DNA of 35,650 nt from a virus, in the IMG/VR virus record IMGVR_UViG_3300025671_000216, positions 1 through 35,650 of that record. One strand, written 5' to 3'. This document shows, in pieces, positions 25,589-32,643 of the stretch. Under the pieces are notes generated by a model. That model saw only the letters and a program-made list of their open reading frames with translations. It made no database searches and was not told the DNA's origin. The position numbers and the translations under genes were made by a program. Positions within the stretch are counted from its first letter, which is position 1. Every line of letters begins with the position of its first letter.

Positions 25589-26551
25589 TTAATAGTAACA
25601 GTCTAAGTTTTCAAAGATTTGAAAGAATTTCTTAAAGGCATCCGCTTTTTTAGCATGTTGCTCAGAAGTTTCATTTTCAAAATCCCAAACACAGAAAGGT
25701 GTGGGATAATAAGATTCTCTTAAATTCATTTCAATCGTTGAATGCAGTTCGTAATCAACATCACTTTCTGATAAAAAATCCCAGCTTATTGATAAAATAT
25801 CATCTATAAATGAATATTGATCATCATCATCATCAATATGAATACTTTCTAATGATGAAAGCGAATATTGATGTTGAATAAAATCTGTTGAAAGTGTTAT
25901 AAAATCCTTGTATTCCGGATATTTCTTAACCCAATGATTGATTGTTTTGGAATAATGCTTTATGATGTAAGGTCCTTCAGGAACTACAAAAGGAAGTAAT
26001 TTATTAGTGATAACATCAAAAGCATGCTTATCTTGCTCATAAGCTTCTTCTTCATATCCCAGATCACGACCGTATTGTTCGTAATCATCAATACGATTTT
26101 CCAAAACATCTTTTGCATAATCTCCGGAACCAGAATGATAAGAACTCAATCCAAGTGTAACAAGACTTTGTAAAATTTCCTGAAGAAATTTTCGAAAGTT
26201 TTTGTCCGGATGTTCATACATCTTTTTGACAGGAAGTGTATTGATATCCCATGGAGTTTCAATAGCGGTTCCTATTCTTATTCCATTTGGATCAAACGCT
26301 ATTTCTACATTAAATTTTGAATGAATAGTTGTAGCAATAAAAAAGACAGCACCATCAAGAGTGCTGTCTTCTTCTATAAGTGTATTTTCAAAATCAGGAA
26401 TGTGTTGACAAGCAATTTCATACAAACGTGTAAGCACACGTTTAAAATATTCCTGGTTTTTTTCCGTTTCATAAAACGGTTTCTGTAAGTAAGCTATCCT
26501 GTAAAAAGGAATTACAGTAGGTCGATACTCTTTGAATTTAAAGTCATGCAT
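25589..26551 (-). CDS. Probable PRTRC system protein F (320 aa)
   Basis: Assigned mainly by position directly before PRTRC B, its length, and its composition. It is a soluble, acidic protein with a beta-rich N-terminal half (FNVEIAFDPNGIRIGTAIE), helices around 110-210 including FRKFLQEILQSLVTLGLSSY, an acidic run SIHIDDDDDQYSFIDD near 240-255, and a C-terminal helix ending KFFQIFENLDCYY. Its biochemical role is unknown in the family. It is separated from the upstream ArdC-like gene by 66 bases and from PRTRC B by 11. If not PRTRC F, it is an unnamed protein linked to the cassette. Confidence 0.5.
   Translation of the reverse strand: MHDFKFKEYRPTVIPFYRIAYLQKPFYETEKNQEYFKRVLTRLYEIACQHIPDFENTLIEEDSTLDGAVFFIATTIHSKFNVEIAFDPNGIRIGTAIETPWDINTLPVKKMYEHPDKNFRKFLQEILQSLVTLGLSSYHSGSGDYAKDVLENRIDDYEQYGRDLGYEEEAYEQDKHAFDVITNKLLPFVVPEGPYIIKHYSKTINHWVKKYPEYKDFITLSTDFIQHQYSLSSLESIHIDDDDDQYSFIDDILSISWDFLSESDVDYELHSTIEMNLRESYYPTPFCVWDFENETSEQHAKKADAFKKFFQIFENLDCYY
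26343..26370. repeat. Perfect 10-bp hairpin in PRTRC F candidate
   Basis: AAGACAGCAC and GTGCTGTCTT around an 8-base loop, inside coding sequence. Confidence 0.85.
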
Positions 26552-26617
26552 TTGTAACGCTCGTTATTTTTTAAAACAGCAACTACAGATGGAAATTTTG
26601 TTCTTGAAGGAGTATTG

Positions 26618-27529
26618 TTAAGCTTCTTCTGATCCAGATTCTGCATGTACTGTTTCAAGGTTATTTTCTTCATGCTCAATAAGATTTAAGTATTCCAATA
26701 CTTTAAATGCATCACGCATTGCGTCATAAACAATACGTTCATCTTTTTGCAATACACCTAACCAATGTTGGATGTATGCAGAAGCATTGTCAATGGTATC
26801 ATTGACAATAGATACGGTTTCACATAAGAAACACGATACCAATTCAGCTACAAGTTCTTCGCGTGCATATTCGGGAGATCCTTTCGGATGTCTTCCCATA
26901 ATGCCATCGCGATTCAATCGGCTTGTATGTCCGGTTGAATGTCCAAACTCATGAAAGAGTGTGGCATAGTACGCTTCTTCATATTCAAAGCGACGTTTAT
27001 CAGGCATCATTACCGTATCAGTGCTTGGTCGATAATACGCATTCTCAATTAAGGAATGCGTATAAGGAGCTACTTTAGGTTGAATTTGCTCAATAAACAA
27101 TTCAATATTGGTAATGTCCGCAAATTCCCGACCTTCAAGTATTTCTTGCATTTCAGTTTCAAACGGATTGGTTAGATTCGTTTGTTCTAAATTGAAAAGA
27201 TTGTACTTTTTAGCAATCGGATATTTGATTTGCTCATCACCATCTACTTTGATAATCATTTTCCAAAACACAACAGGCGTTGATTTCTCGCCTTTGTTCA
27301 CTTTACCACCTAATTGTTTGACTTGTTTAAACGTCAACCAATAAGGTGTTGCTCTGTTTTCAAAAAGTAAGTTCCAAAAGTTTACTCCTGAATAAGCACG
27401 CTTGGAAAGAAAATTCTTTGGCATACCAATGCTCAAAGATTTCCATTCGCGTTTCCAAGGGATTTCCCCTTGTTTCAATTTTGCAATAACTCGATCAGTT
27501 AATTGCTTGTAAATGCTGATTTTGCTCAT
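26618..27529 (-). CDS. ardC: ArdC-like antirestriction protein with zincin domain (303 aa)
   Basis: ArdC-type protein. The N-terminal ssDNA-binding domain (1-110) shows IYKQLTDRVIAKLKQGEIPW, then SKRAYSGVNFWNLL and WLTFKQVKQLGGKVNKGEKS. The C-terminal metallopeptidase domain has ATLFHEFGHSTGHTSRL with His193, Glu194 and His197, and a following YAREELVAELVSCFLCE that can give the third zinc ligand. ArdC protects incoming single-stranded plasmid or phage DNA from restriction in the recipient cell. It overlaps the upstream zinc-finger gene by 35 bases. Three long hairpin-forming repeats or arms lie in or near this gene. Its place inside the PRTRC-framed block fits plasmid-like takeover functions. 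Confidence 0.85.
   Translation of the reverse strand: MSKISIYKQLTDRVIAKLKQGEIPWKREWKSLSIGMPKNFLSKRAYSGVNFWNLLFENRATPYWLTFKQVKQLGGKVNKGEKSTPVVFWKMIIKVDGDEQIKYPIAKKYNLFNLEQTNLTNPFETEMQEILEGREFADITNIELFIEQIQPKVAPYTHSLIENAYYRPSTDTVMMPDKRRFEYEEAYYATLFHEFGHSTGHTSRLNRDGIMGRHPKGSPEYAREELVAELVSCFLCETVSIVNDTIDNASAYIQHWLGVLQKDERIVYDAMRDAFKVLEYLNLIEHEENNLETVHAESGSEEA
26786..26809. repeat. Perfect 10-bp hairpin in ArdC-like gene
   Basis: ATTGTCAATG and CATTGACAAT around a 4-base loop, in codons for SIVNDTIDNA. Confidence 0.85.
27035..27063. repeat. Second perfect 10-bp hairpin in ArdC-like gene
   Basis: ATACGCATTC and GAATGCGTAT around a 9-base loop, in codons for SLIENAYYR. Confidence 0.85.
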
Positions 27530-27995
27530 TGATTTGTGATTTAGCTTCTCGATTAATTTTTATTATAAGACGTTTCGCTTTAATAAGTTCTTCTGATATT
27601 TCTCCTTGAATATTCTTTTCTCTTAAGAGTTTTTTAATGTATCTATCAGATAATTCTTTATGTTGTTTCCGACTTAAGAGCTTATTATATTCCTGCCATT
27701 TTTTTCTGATTTCCGGATTTTGATCTTTTCTGTTTTGAATACGCTTATTAATTTTTTCGCGATTTCTTTTCGAATAATTACTCATTTCTTTGAGTTTTTT
27801 TTCACGTCTTCTCCAATAAGCTTCTCTTTCTTGTTTACGCTTTTTTTCAAGTTGTTCTGGCGTAAAATTTTTCCGTCGTAAATTCGTTTTCTTATTTATA
27901 CAAGGTTTGCATTGTCTGCCTTTATACGAAAACTCATGCAAGTACTTTTCTTCATTGCAGCACGAACAAGTTTTTTTTATTTTTTCAATTCGCAT
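27495..27995 (-). CDS. Basic protein with N-terminal zinc finger (166 aa)
   Basis: Residues 9-36 read CSCCNEEKYLHEF then RQCKPCINKK, a CxxC...CxxC zinc site of the kind found before HNH or homing-type nuclease domains in phages. The rest is very basic and helical, with REAYWRRREKKLKEM and YNKLLSRKQHKELSDRYIKK, and no HNH motif is seen. It is probably a nucleic-acid-binding protein, or a homing-endonuclease relative that has lost or never had its catalytic part. It overlaps the preceding 75-aa gene by 19 bases and ArdC by 35. Confidence 0.6.
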   Translation of the reverse strand: MRIEKIKKTCSCCNEEKYLHEFSYKGRQCKPCINKKTNLRRKNFTPEQLEKKRKQEREAYWRRREKKLKEMSNYSKRNREKINKRIQNRKDQNPEIRKKWQEYNKLLSRKQHKELSDRYIKKLLREKNIQGEISEELIKAKRLIIKINREAKSQINEQNQHLQAIN

Positions 27996-28204
27996 TTCTT
28001 GTCTTTTTGAGGCACAGTAGCCAAGAAAGGTATAGGGCTATTGTTTTCTAAATAACGGTTATAATTTCCTTCAGCAATAGCTGATCTAACCATAGAATTA
28101 CTAATAGAAACAAAGCTTCTCGCTTCATCAGTGTTAATTTTTCTATTTCTAAGGTCTTCAAATACCTTAGTTAATTCGGTTCTTAATTCAGTTGTATTTT
28201 TCAT
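27977..28204 (-). CDS. Small conserved phage protein (75 aa)
   Basis: Function unknown. A helical protein with ELRTELTKVFEDLRNRKIN, then EARSFVSISNSMVRSAIAEG and YLENNSPIPFL. The layout (short helix, ..A..xxxNxxxxxIxSAxxE.., then a Pro-containing tail) is seen in many small phage proteins of unknown function. The start overlaps the previous stop by four bases and the C terminus overlaps the zinc-finger gene by 19. Confidence 0.6.
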   Translation of the reverse strand: MKNTTELRTELTKVFEDLRNRKINTDEARSFVSISNSMVRSAIAEGNYNRYLENNSPIPFLATVPQKDKKCELKK

Positions 28205-28518
28205 AATAGTACTTTTTTAAATTTCTCTAATGATTGTTCAAAATTCCCAATATACGTTCCTTCAGCAATTACATATTCAGGCGTATGTTTTCTTCCTGAA
28301 TCTCTAATTTGCCACTTATTATCTTTTGTAATAACAGCTAATGAGTAGCCGTCTACAAATTCCATGTCTGATGCAATTCCGTGTTCTACTTCTTGAAAAA
28401 TATCTGAGATACCATTGAAGATAAAACACAAAGAATTGTTGTATAAAATAGCGAACGCACCGTCTTCGGTGCGTTCCATATCTTTTACTTTATAAATTCC
28501 TGCAAATACTTTTCTCAT
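28201..28518 (-). CDS. Unknown protein with internal hairpin (105 aa)
   Basis: Not recognised. It is mostly beta strands: KVFAGIYKVKDMERTEDGAF, then SLCFIFNGISDIFQEVEH, MEFVDGYSLAVITKDNKW and TYIGNFEQSLEKFKKVLL. Codons for residues 14-22 form a perfect 10-bp inverted repeat (28453-28476) with far more G and C than the surroundings. It overlaps the zinc-binding 71-aa gene by four bases and the 75-aa gene by four. Confidence 0.5.
   Translation of the reverse strand: MRKVFAGIYKVKDMERTEDGAFAILYNNSLCFIFNGISDIFQEVEHGIASDMEFVDGYSLAVITKDNKWQIRDSGRKHTPEYVIAEGTYIGNFEQSLEKFKKVLL
28453..28476. repeat. Perfect 10-bp GC-rich hairpin
   Basis: GAACGCACCG and CGGTGCGTTC around a 4-base loop, in the 105-aa gene codons for ERTEDGAF. 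It is one of the most stable-looking hairpins in the window. Confidence 0.85.
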
Positions 28519-28730
28519 AACATCAAACAGCTTTTCATTGATTTGGTTTTACAATGGTCGCAATGACCTCTTGTTTGATCCGGTTCCATATATTCAGTAT
28601 GGTCACAACTCTCATTCATGCAAATGCATGGCACAATGCTTTCAAGCATATAATCTCTAAGAAAGTTATCAATTGAATGATACCCTTCGCTCTGCGCTAA
28701 TTGAATTAGCTTGTCGTTAGTTTTACTCAT
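28515..28730 (-). CDS. Small zinc-ribbon protein (71 aa)
   Basis: Residues 35-60 hold CICMNESCDHTEYMEP and GHCDHCKTK, with cysteines and histidines spaced as a zinc ribbon: CxC, then C-D-H, then CDHC. A short helical segment precedes it (DKLIQLAQSEGYHSIDNFLR). This small zinc-ribbon type, ending in KSCLML, is common in phages and plasmids with unknown role. It overlaps the stop of the previous gene by one base (TAATG). Confidence 0.65.
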   Translation of the reverse strand: MSKTNDKLIQLAQSEGYHSIDNFLRDYMLESIVPCICMNESCDHTEYMEPDQTRGHCDHCKTKSMKSCLML

Positions 28731-29362
28731 TATTTTTCAATTTTATGCTCGGCTTCATAAGCCTTTTTATTAGTTTCAAGTTCAATCCATTTATCTCTGA
28801 ATTGCTGAATTTCAGTTTCATCAGTTACAAATGGAAATTCTTCGATAAATGCATCGACATCATCGTAACAGTCCAAAATACTCCAATCGCACATGTACTC
28901 ATTGAGTAATGAATGCATACCTTCACAGTTACGATATAAATGTTCAGCATAAGAGTAGTCTTCATCACTTACAAGTCCATCTTCTACTTGAAGAATACCT
29001 CCAAAATTCATTCCTGGTTCTGAATATTCATGAAATACATCTACGTTGTATTCCAACGCAATCATTTTGATTAATGTATCAGGCGGACCCCAAGCACTAT
29101 CACCTTGAATAGTGATGCTGTATTCTTTGTTTTGAATTTGAACATCATCGAGTTCTATCTCGTCAGTATCTATTTCCATATCCCACCATTTGGTGCCATA
29201 GAAATAGTAATCTTTGTCTTTTTCAGGCTCTTTAAAGAAAGAGTCACCAAAATCAACAAACGTATTGAATGATCCGTAATTTTTGAACTTTGAAACAAGC
29301 TCTTGTAATACGCTCAGTTTTTCCGAGCGTATTTGTACATAATTCCAACAGTTATTTGCCAT
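28730..29362 (-). CDS. Api92-like / DUF1281-type ferredoxin-fold phage protein (210 aa)
   Basis: The N terminus MANNCWNYVQIRSE resembles the MANxCxNxxxVxG start of DUF1281/Api92-like phage and plasmid proteins. The C-terminal signature is SAWGPPDTLIKMIALEYNVD followed by YSEPGMNFGGILQVEDG, fitting the same ferredoxin-like fold. The remaining 60 residues are acidic. The family is common on mobile elements and its role is unknown. The start context is AATTATG. Confidence 0.65.
   Translation of the reverse strand: MANNCWNYVQIRSEKLSVLQELVSKFKNYGSFNTFVDFGDSFFKEPEKDKDYYFYGTKWWDMEIDTDEIELDDVQIQNKEYSITIQGDSAWGPPDTLIKMIALEYNVDVFHEYSEPGMNFGGILQVEDGLVSDEDYSYAEHLYRNCEGMHSLLNEYMCDWSILDCYDDVDAFIEEFPFVTDETEIQQFRDKWIELETNKKAYEAEHKIEK
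29307..29333. repeat. Perfect 9-bp hairpin in the Api92-like gene
   Basis: AATACGCTC and GAGCGTATT around a 9-base loop, near the start of the coding sequence. Confidence 0.8.
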
Positions 29363-29374
29363 AATTATTTGTAT

Positions 29375-29752
29375 CTAAAAATTCATTTTTATTTGTTTCG
29401 GATCCCATCCATGTTGCATTCTCCATTTCTTAGCATATTCACCATCTGGCAATGGTACTCTATTAAACCATGTCGTAGGACAGTTATAATATGCCGGCCC
29501 CATAGACTCTGAAATAAGCTTAATGAATGCTTCACCATTTCTTAATTCTATCAATGCAACACCAATAGCTTCACCACCCGGTGTGTCTGCAATAAAATAA
29601 AGTTCATTATACTGACCTTTCTGAGTTGCTTTTACCAATTTATGTGCTAAAATGTCCACTGATAAATCTTGTCTTAAAATATCTAAAGCAGATGCTTCAG
29701 ATAACGTTGTATTTGTATCGGTAGTACGATACGTAAAACTTGTCCATCCCAT
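29375..29752 (-). CDS. Small protein beginning MGWTSF (125 aa)
   Basis: An upstream ATG at 29812 would add 20 residues but would overlap the preceding gene; the ATG at 29752 lies 13 bases after that stop in the AATTATG context and gives MGWTSFTYRTTDTN. That start resembles the MGWTSYHA-type proteins (DUF6927-like) found in phages and mobile elements. The body has LYFIADTPGGEAIGVALIEL and ends near WFNRVPLPDGEYAKKW and W...WDP. The role is unknown. Confidence 0.6.
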   Translation of the reverse strand: MGWTSFTYRTTDTNTTLSEASALDILRQDLSVDILAHKLVKATQKGQYNELYFIADTPGGEAIGVALIELRNGEAFIKLISESMGPAYYNCPTTWFNRVPLPDGEYAKKWRMQHGWDPKQIKMNF

Positions 29753-29765
29753 AATTAATTGTTTT

Positions 29766-29978
29766 CTATTCAATTTTAATTTTACGTTTTCTTGCGACTT
29801 TGCGCATATCATTCAATTTTCCAAATATGGTATTGGGATAATTGTAGTTCATCACGTAATAATACGTGTCTTCATTTTTTACTCTCAACTCATCAATAAT
29901 TTGTTGAGGTAAACCAGGGTCTATATTCTGAAGTTCTTCTTCATCATACAGACGTTTCATTAATTGTCCTTTGTTCAT
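29766..29978 (-). CDS. Small basic phage protein (70 aa)
   Basis: Not recognised. It is helical at the start (GQLMKRLYDEEELQNIDPG), has a middle segment YYVMNYNYPNTIFG and a very basic end (MRKVARKRKIKIE). It is two bases downstream of the 181-aa gene and its own start is in the AATTATG context. A DNA- or RNA-binding role is possible from charge alone. Confidence 0.55.
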   Translation of the reverse strand: MNKGQLMKRLYDEEELQNIDPGLPQQIIDELRVKNEDTYYYVMNYNYPNTIFGKLNDMRKVARKRKIKIE

Positions 29979-29980
29979 AA

Positions 29981-30526
29981 TTATTTTGTTTCTTTATTTA
30001 ATTCGGGAAATACGTTTTCATCGATTAGAAAATCAAAAAGTCTTTTTTCTAATGCTACTAAATCATTACCATTTGTTTCTTCTTGACCAAGTATTAAACA
30101 ATACAAGCCATTATTTTGTATTCCAATAAATCCAGAACCATCAGCATAAGACCAACAATATCGAATATCAAGGTCATTTTGACCATATAATCCGTCATAG
30201 ATAATATTACCATCACTTTCATATAATGGCTCTATTTCTTTTGTTTTTCTAAAATGTTCAAAAATCGCTTGCTCTTGCACATCATAAGCAAGCTGTTCTA
30301 TCTTATTTAAGAGATCTGTTGTCCAAGAATTGACTTCTGCTGTCAATTCATTATGACACTGACTTAATGGATATCCTTCGTTTAATAAGTCCTGAATAAT
30401 CGGATCATCTAAATCAGACCATAGTGCATTTAGATGATTGAAACCATGAGCAAATTTTGAAATTGATATCTTTAGATCGCTCAATCTTTTAATTGTTTTT
30501 TCTTGTTTTAAACTTAAATGTTTCAT
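29981..30526 (-). CDS. Unknown helical protein (181 aa)
   Basis: Not recognised. Residues 1-105 are helical (LSLKQEKTIKRLSDLKIS, NSWTTDLLNKIEQLAYDV) and residues 110-181 look beta-rich with IRYCWSYADGSGFIGIQNNG and LFDFLIDENVFPEL. The single aromatic-rich segment (CWSYADGSGF) could bind a ligand or fold back on the helical part, but this is not established. The start overlaps the preceding gene by four bases. Confidence 0.5.
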   Translation of the reverse strand: MKHLSLKQEKTIKRLSDLKISISKFAHGFNHLNALWSDLDDPIIQDLLNEGYPLSQCHNELTAEVNSWTTDLLNKIEQLAYDVQEQAIFEHFRKTKEIEPLYESDGNIIYDGLYGQNDLDIRYCWSYADGSGFIGIQNNGLYCLILGQEETNGNDLVALEKRLFDFLIDENVFPELNKETK

Positions 30527-31050
30527 AATAATCGTAATTGCCCCTTGCTATCACAAGGGTAATTTTCTTCTAATACTTCACATAACGCTCTAACGCGCAC
30601 ATCACTCGGGTCAAACAACTGACCGAGTTCTAAAAAGTTTTTAAACTTCTTAGGTTTCTCTCGATCGACAAACATTGTTGTCCGCATCGATTCATCAGCT
30701 TGGATAGCCGCTACAATTTCCTTAAAGCCTTTGTGCTTGTTCTTGGTTTGATACAAACCAAAAGCACTCGCATTCCAAACAAGCTGTGTCATCACATTAA
30801 AATGATTTTGATACATGATGCTCTCATGTTTGGATTGTCGTAGCTTGCCGGCTTTAGGCCGGTAAATAATAAGTACTAAAGGAAAGTGTGCTTTCACCCA
30901 ATCAGGATGATCTATCCCTAAATCAAAAGGACAATCTTTAAGATTGTCCCATGTTAGTTTTTCCGGATAAATAGTATCGATTTCTGCTCTTAAACGTTCA
31001 AAGTAATTGAGTAGTCTGTTTAAATCAATTACTTCTGTAGTTTTCGCCAT
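30523..31050 (-). CDS. Unknown protein (175 aa)
   Basis: Not recognised. It contains LKDCPFDLGIDHPDWVKAHF, VLIIYRPKAGKLRQSKH, MTQLVWNASAFGLYQTKNK and a C-terminal segment VRALCEVLEENYPCDSKG. It has no zinc, Walker or membrane motif. The gene is unusually full of inverted repeats: 30929-30949 is a perfect 9-bp hairpin, and 30733-30767 is a 14-bp stem with a 4-base bulge. Its last codons lie in another short hairpin near 30542-30559. Confidence 0.5.
   Translation of the reverse strand: MAKTTEVIDLNRLLNYFERLRAEIDTIYPEKLTWDNLKDCPFDLGIDHPDWVKAHFPLVLIIYRPKAGKLRQSKHESIMYQNHFNVMTQLVWNASAFGLYQTKNKHKGFKEIVAAIQADESMRTTMFVDREKPKKFKNFLELGQLFDPSDVRVRALCEVLEENYPCDSKGQLRLL
30733..30767. repeat. Bulged 14-bp hairpin in the 175-aa gene
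   Basis: GTGCTT plus TTGGTTTG face CAAACCAA plus AAGCAC around a 3-base loop, with a 4-base bulge in one arm. Confidence 0.8.
30929..30949. repeat. Perfect 9-bp hairpin in the 175-aa gene
   Basis: GGACAATCT and AGATTGTCC around a 3-base loop. Confidence 0.85.
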
Positions 31051-31441
31051 AACGTTCTTTTCTTATTTGAATTTTAGCTTCTGCATAAGAATAGCCCATT
31101 GCTTTTTGGCAATGGCGTTCTACTTTGTGTATGATCGCTTTATAATTGCGATTATTCATATAGCGACCAGGTGTTTTGTAGTAATAGGCATACCTGTTGA
31201 CTAAATTATTTGACACCATAACACACAAGTCCATATCTGTCAATTTGTAAGAAACAGTTCCTTCAGACCATGCTTTCATATACTCCATGTATGCTTTTTT
31301 CCCTTTTTTTCGTAAAGAAAATCCAGCAACTTTGACAGCGTGTTCAAATATGTATTTGGCTAAATCAGTAAGAGTATGTACCTCATCAAGCAGTACATAC
31401 TCATTATTACTGTAAACTCTGTAATACTTGTCTTTAATCAT
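31025..31441 (-). CDS. Unknown basic helical protein (138 aa)
   Basis: Not recognised. A beta hairpin at the start (MIKDKYYRVYSNNEYVLLDE) is followed by helices with TDLAKYIFEHAVKVAGFSL, and a tyrosine- and arginine-rich C-terminal half (RYAYYYKTPGRYMNNRNY, then CQKAMGYSYAEAKIQIRKER). The frame opens at a TTG at 31471, but ATG at 31441 or 31447 is more likely; both overlap the nucleotidyltransferase stop. It may act with that upstream gene because they are coupled. Confidence 0.5.
   Translation of the reverse strand: MIKDKYYRVYSNNEYVLLDEVHTLTDLAKYIFEHAVKVAGFSLRKKGKKAYMEYMKAWSEGTVSYKLTDMDLCVMVSNNLVNRYAYYYKTPGRYMNNRNYKAIIHKVERHCQKAMGYSYAEAKIQIRKERYGENYRSN
31372..31402. repeat. Perfect 10-bp hairpin in the 138-aa gene
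   Basis: GAGTATGTAC and GTACATACTC around an 11-base loop. CAGTA and TACTG flank the arms and could lengthen the stem. Confidence 0.8.
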
Positions 31442-32396
31442 CACCATCGTATTTACTAAATACTCTGTCAATAATCTTGTTCATGTATGAAGGATTCAGC
31501 TTTGTAGGATTCGTCTTGCGAATAGCTTCGATTAACGCACTAAAGTATGCGATATCAACTCCAATAAGCTGTTCTTCTAAAACGATAGGATTGCGTAAAT
31601 CCAAATCAGCACATTGGAAAAGCATCTTTAGTACTTCTCCAGCGTTCATTGTCCATTTACGCGCTATGAATTTCTTCATGCGAATAACAGATGTCAATGG
31701 ATACAATGAACCTTGATAACGCAGTTCTTTAGTCATTAAAGATTCTAATGCATCAGTATTGGTTACCAATCCTTTTTTGAATGTGAAATAATTCGTCGCA
31801 TGAATAAAATCAAACGACTTATGTATTTCTTCAATAGTTCCTGAAAATCGTGTTACGATTTGAATATCATTCGATAATGATATTGCATTCTGAGAAAAGA
31901 ACAAAGGTATGTATACATTATCAGGGATTTCCTTGAAATTGTTATATGTTACAGATGATTTTTTATCCCCTTGTAACACATTTGTTTTTTCATGAATTAA
32001 ATCAGGAGCATAACCCCCACCGTCAATATCGATTTTTATTTGTCCAGGGTGTAAAGATTTAATTCTTACAGCACGTTCTGAAACATTCTCGCCATATTCA
32101 GTGTTTTCATACATTTCATCACCAGCTAATCGATCAAGATATTGCTGTTTTAAATTACCGTCCAATACTTTAATACTATGAAAGTCGCAATAGTATTGCG
32201 TTAAACGTTTCAAAACATTAATGTCTTGAATGTAAACATCATAATCATTGACAGGTTCTTGCAAGAGTAAACTTGCAATAGATCCACCTGAAACAACGAC
32301 GTTATCTCTAACGTCGTCTTGTAGGTGTGTAGGAAGCGTGCTAATCCACGCATTCAATTTCTGTGAGATTACTCTCTTAATAGTTTTAATCTTCAT
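31434..32396 (-). CDS. Nucleotidyltransferase-fold protein (320 aa)
   Basis: Pol-beta-type nucleotidyltransferase signature: VVVSGGSIASLLL (GGS at 37-39) followed by NDYDVYIQD, giving Asp51 and Asp53, and KIDIDGGGYAPDLI with Asp123 or Asp125 as the likely third acid. The remaining half is helical (FIARKWTMNAGEVLKMLF, then a C-terminal region ending KYDGDD). Such proteins transfer a nucleoside phosphate to RNA, protein or a small molecule; substrate cannot be told. Stand-alone proteins of this fold occur in phages and in toxin-antitoxin or defence loci. Two hairpins (31863, 32296) lie within it. Confidence 0.65.
   Translation of the reverse strand: MKIKTIKRVISQKLNAWISTLPTHLQDDVRDNVVVSGGSIASLLLQEPVNDYDVYIQDINVLKRLTQYYCDFHSIKVLDGNLKQQYLDRLAGDEMYENTEYGENVSERAVRIKSLHPGQIKIDIDGGGYAPDLIHEKTNVLQGDKKSSVTYNNFKEIPDNVYIPLFFSQNAISLSNDIQIVTRFSGTIEEIHKSFDFIHATNYFTFKKGLVTNTDALESLMTKELRYQGSLYPLTSVIRMKKFIARKWTMNAGEVLKMLFQCADLDLRNPIVLEEQLIGVDIAYFSALIEAIRKTNPTKLNPSYMNKIIDRVFSKYDGDD
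31863..31884. repeat. Perfect 9-bp hairpin in the nucleotidyltransferase gene
   Basis: AATATCATT and AATGATATT around a 4-base loop. A 7-bp hairpin (31845-31861) lies directly beside it. Confidence 0.8.
32296..32317. repeat. Perfect 9-bp hairpin near the nucleotidyltransferase active site codons
   Basis: ACGACGTTA and TAACGTCGT around a 4-base loop that reads GAGA on the transcribed sense strand, in codons just before VVVSGGS. Confidence 0.85.
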
Positions 32397-32568
32397 CTTC
32401 TGTACCGGTATTAGTTGCTACTTTTTCGTCTTTTTGTTTTTCCAATTCATCAATCCACCAAGATCGGTATTGGTCAGCGCTACTTTGTAATTCTTCAACT
32501 CGCTGTGTCAGTTTAACAATGTTCATAGCTTGTGCTACAATTACATCTTTTAATTCTTGTTCTGTCAT
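32386..32568 (-). CDS. Small coiled-coil protein (60 aa)
   Basis: The upstream ATG at 32628 lies inside the hairpin at 32589-32625, so the start at 32568 (MTEQELKDVIVAQAMN) is preferred; it has the AATTATG context. The body has heptad-like LTQRVEELQSSADQYRSWW and an acidic C terminus (GTEDED). It overlaps the start of the nucleotidyltransferase gene by 11 bases. A small coiled-coil partner is suggested, with no known family. Confidence 0.55.
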   Translation of the reverse strand: MTEQELKDVIVAQAMNIVKLTQRVEELQSSADQYRSWWIDELEKQKDEKVATNTGTEDED

Positions 32569-32588
32569 AATTCTGATTTTTAAATGTA

Positions 32589-32625
32589 CCCCGTATACCC
32601 CATTATATATGTGGTGTATACAGGG
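32589..32625 (-). promoter_or_regulatory. Intergenic hairpin with ATATATAA in its loop
   Basis: On the plus strand CCCCGTATACCCC (32589-32601) faces GGTGTATACAGGG (32613-32625), a 13-base stem with one wobble and one mismatch. The 11-base loop holds ATATATAA on the minus strand (32603-32610), 35 bases upstream of the MTEQELKDV start. It can be a promoter with the TATA box exposed in a loop, or a terminator. A similar arrangement lies at 33485-33530. Confidence 0.45.
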
Positions 32626-32643
32626 CAATGTTGTTTTTAAAAT

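Noticed and set aside
25813-25839. Hairpin made by ATATTGAT and ATCAATAT around CATCATC
   Set aside because: Symmetry follows from a run of GAT codons for aspartate in the PRTRC F candidate; low complexity.
26552-26617. 66-bp gap between ArdC and the PRTRC F candidate
   Set aside because: No hairpin, promoter motif or open frame found.
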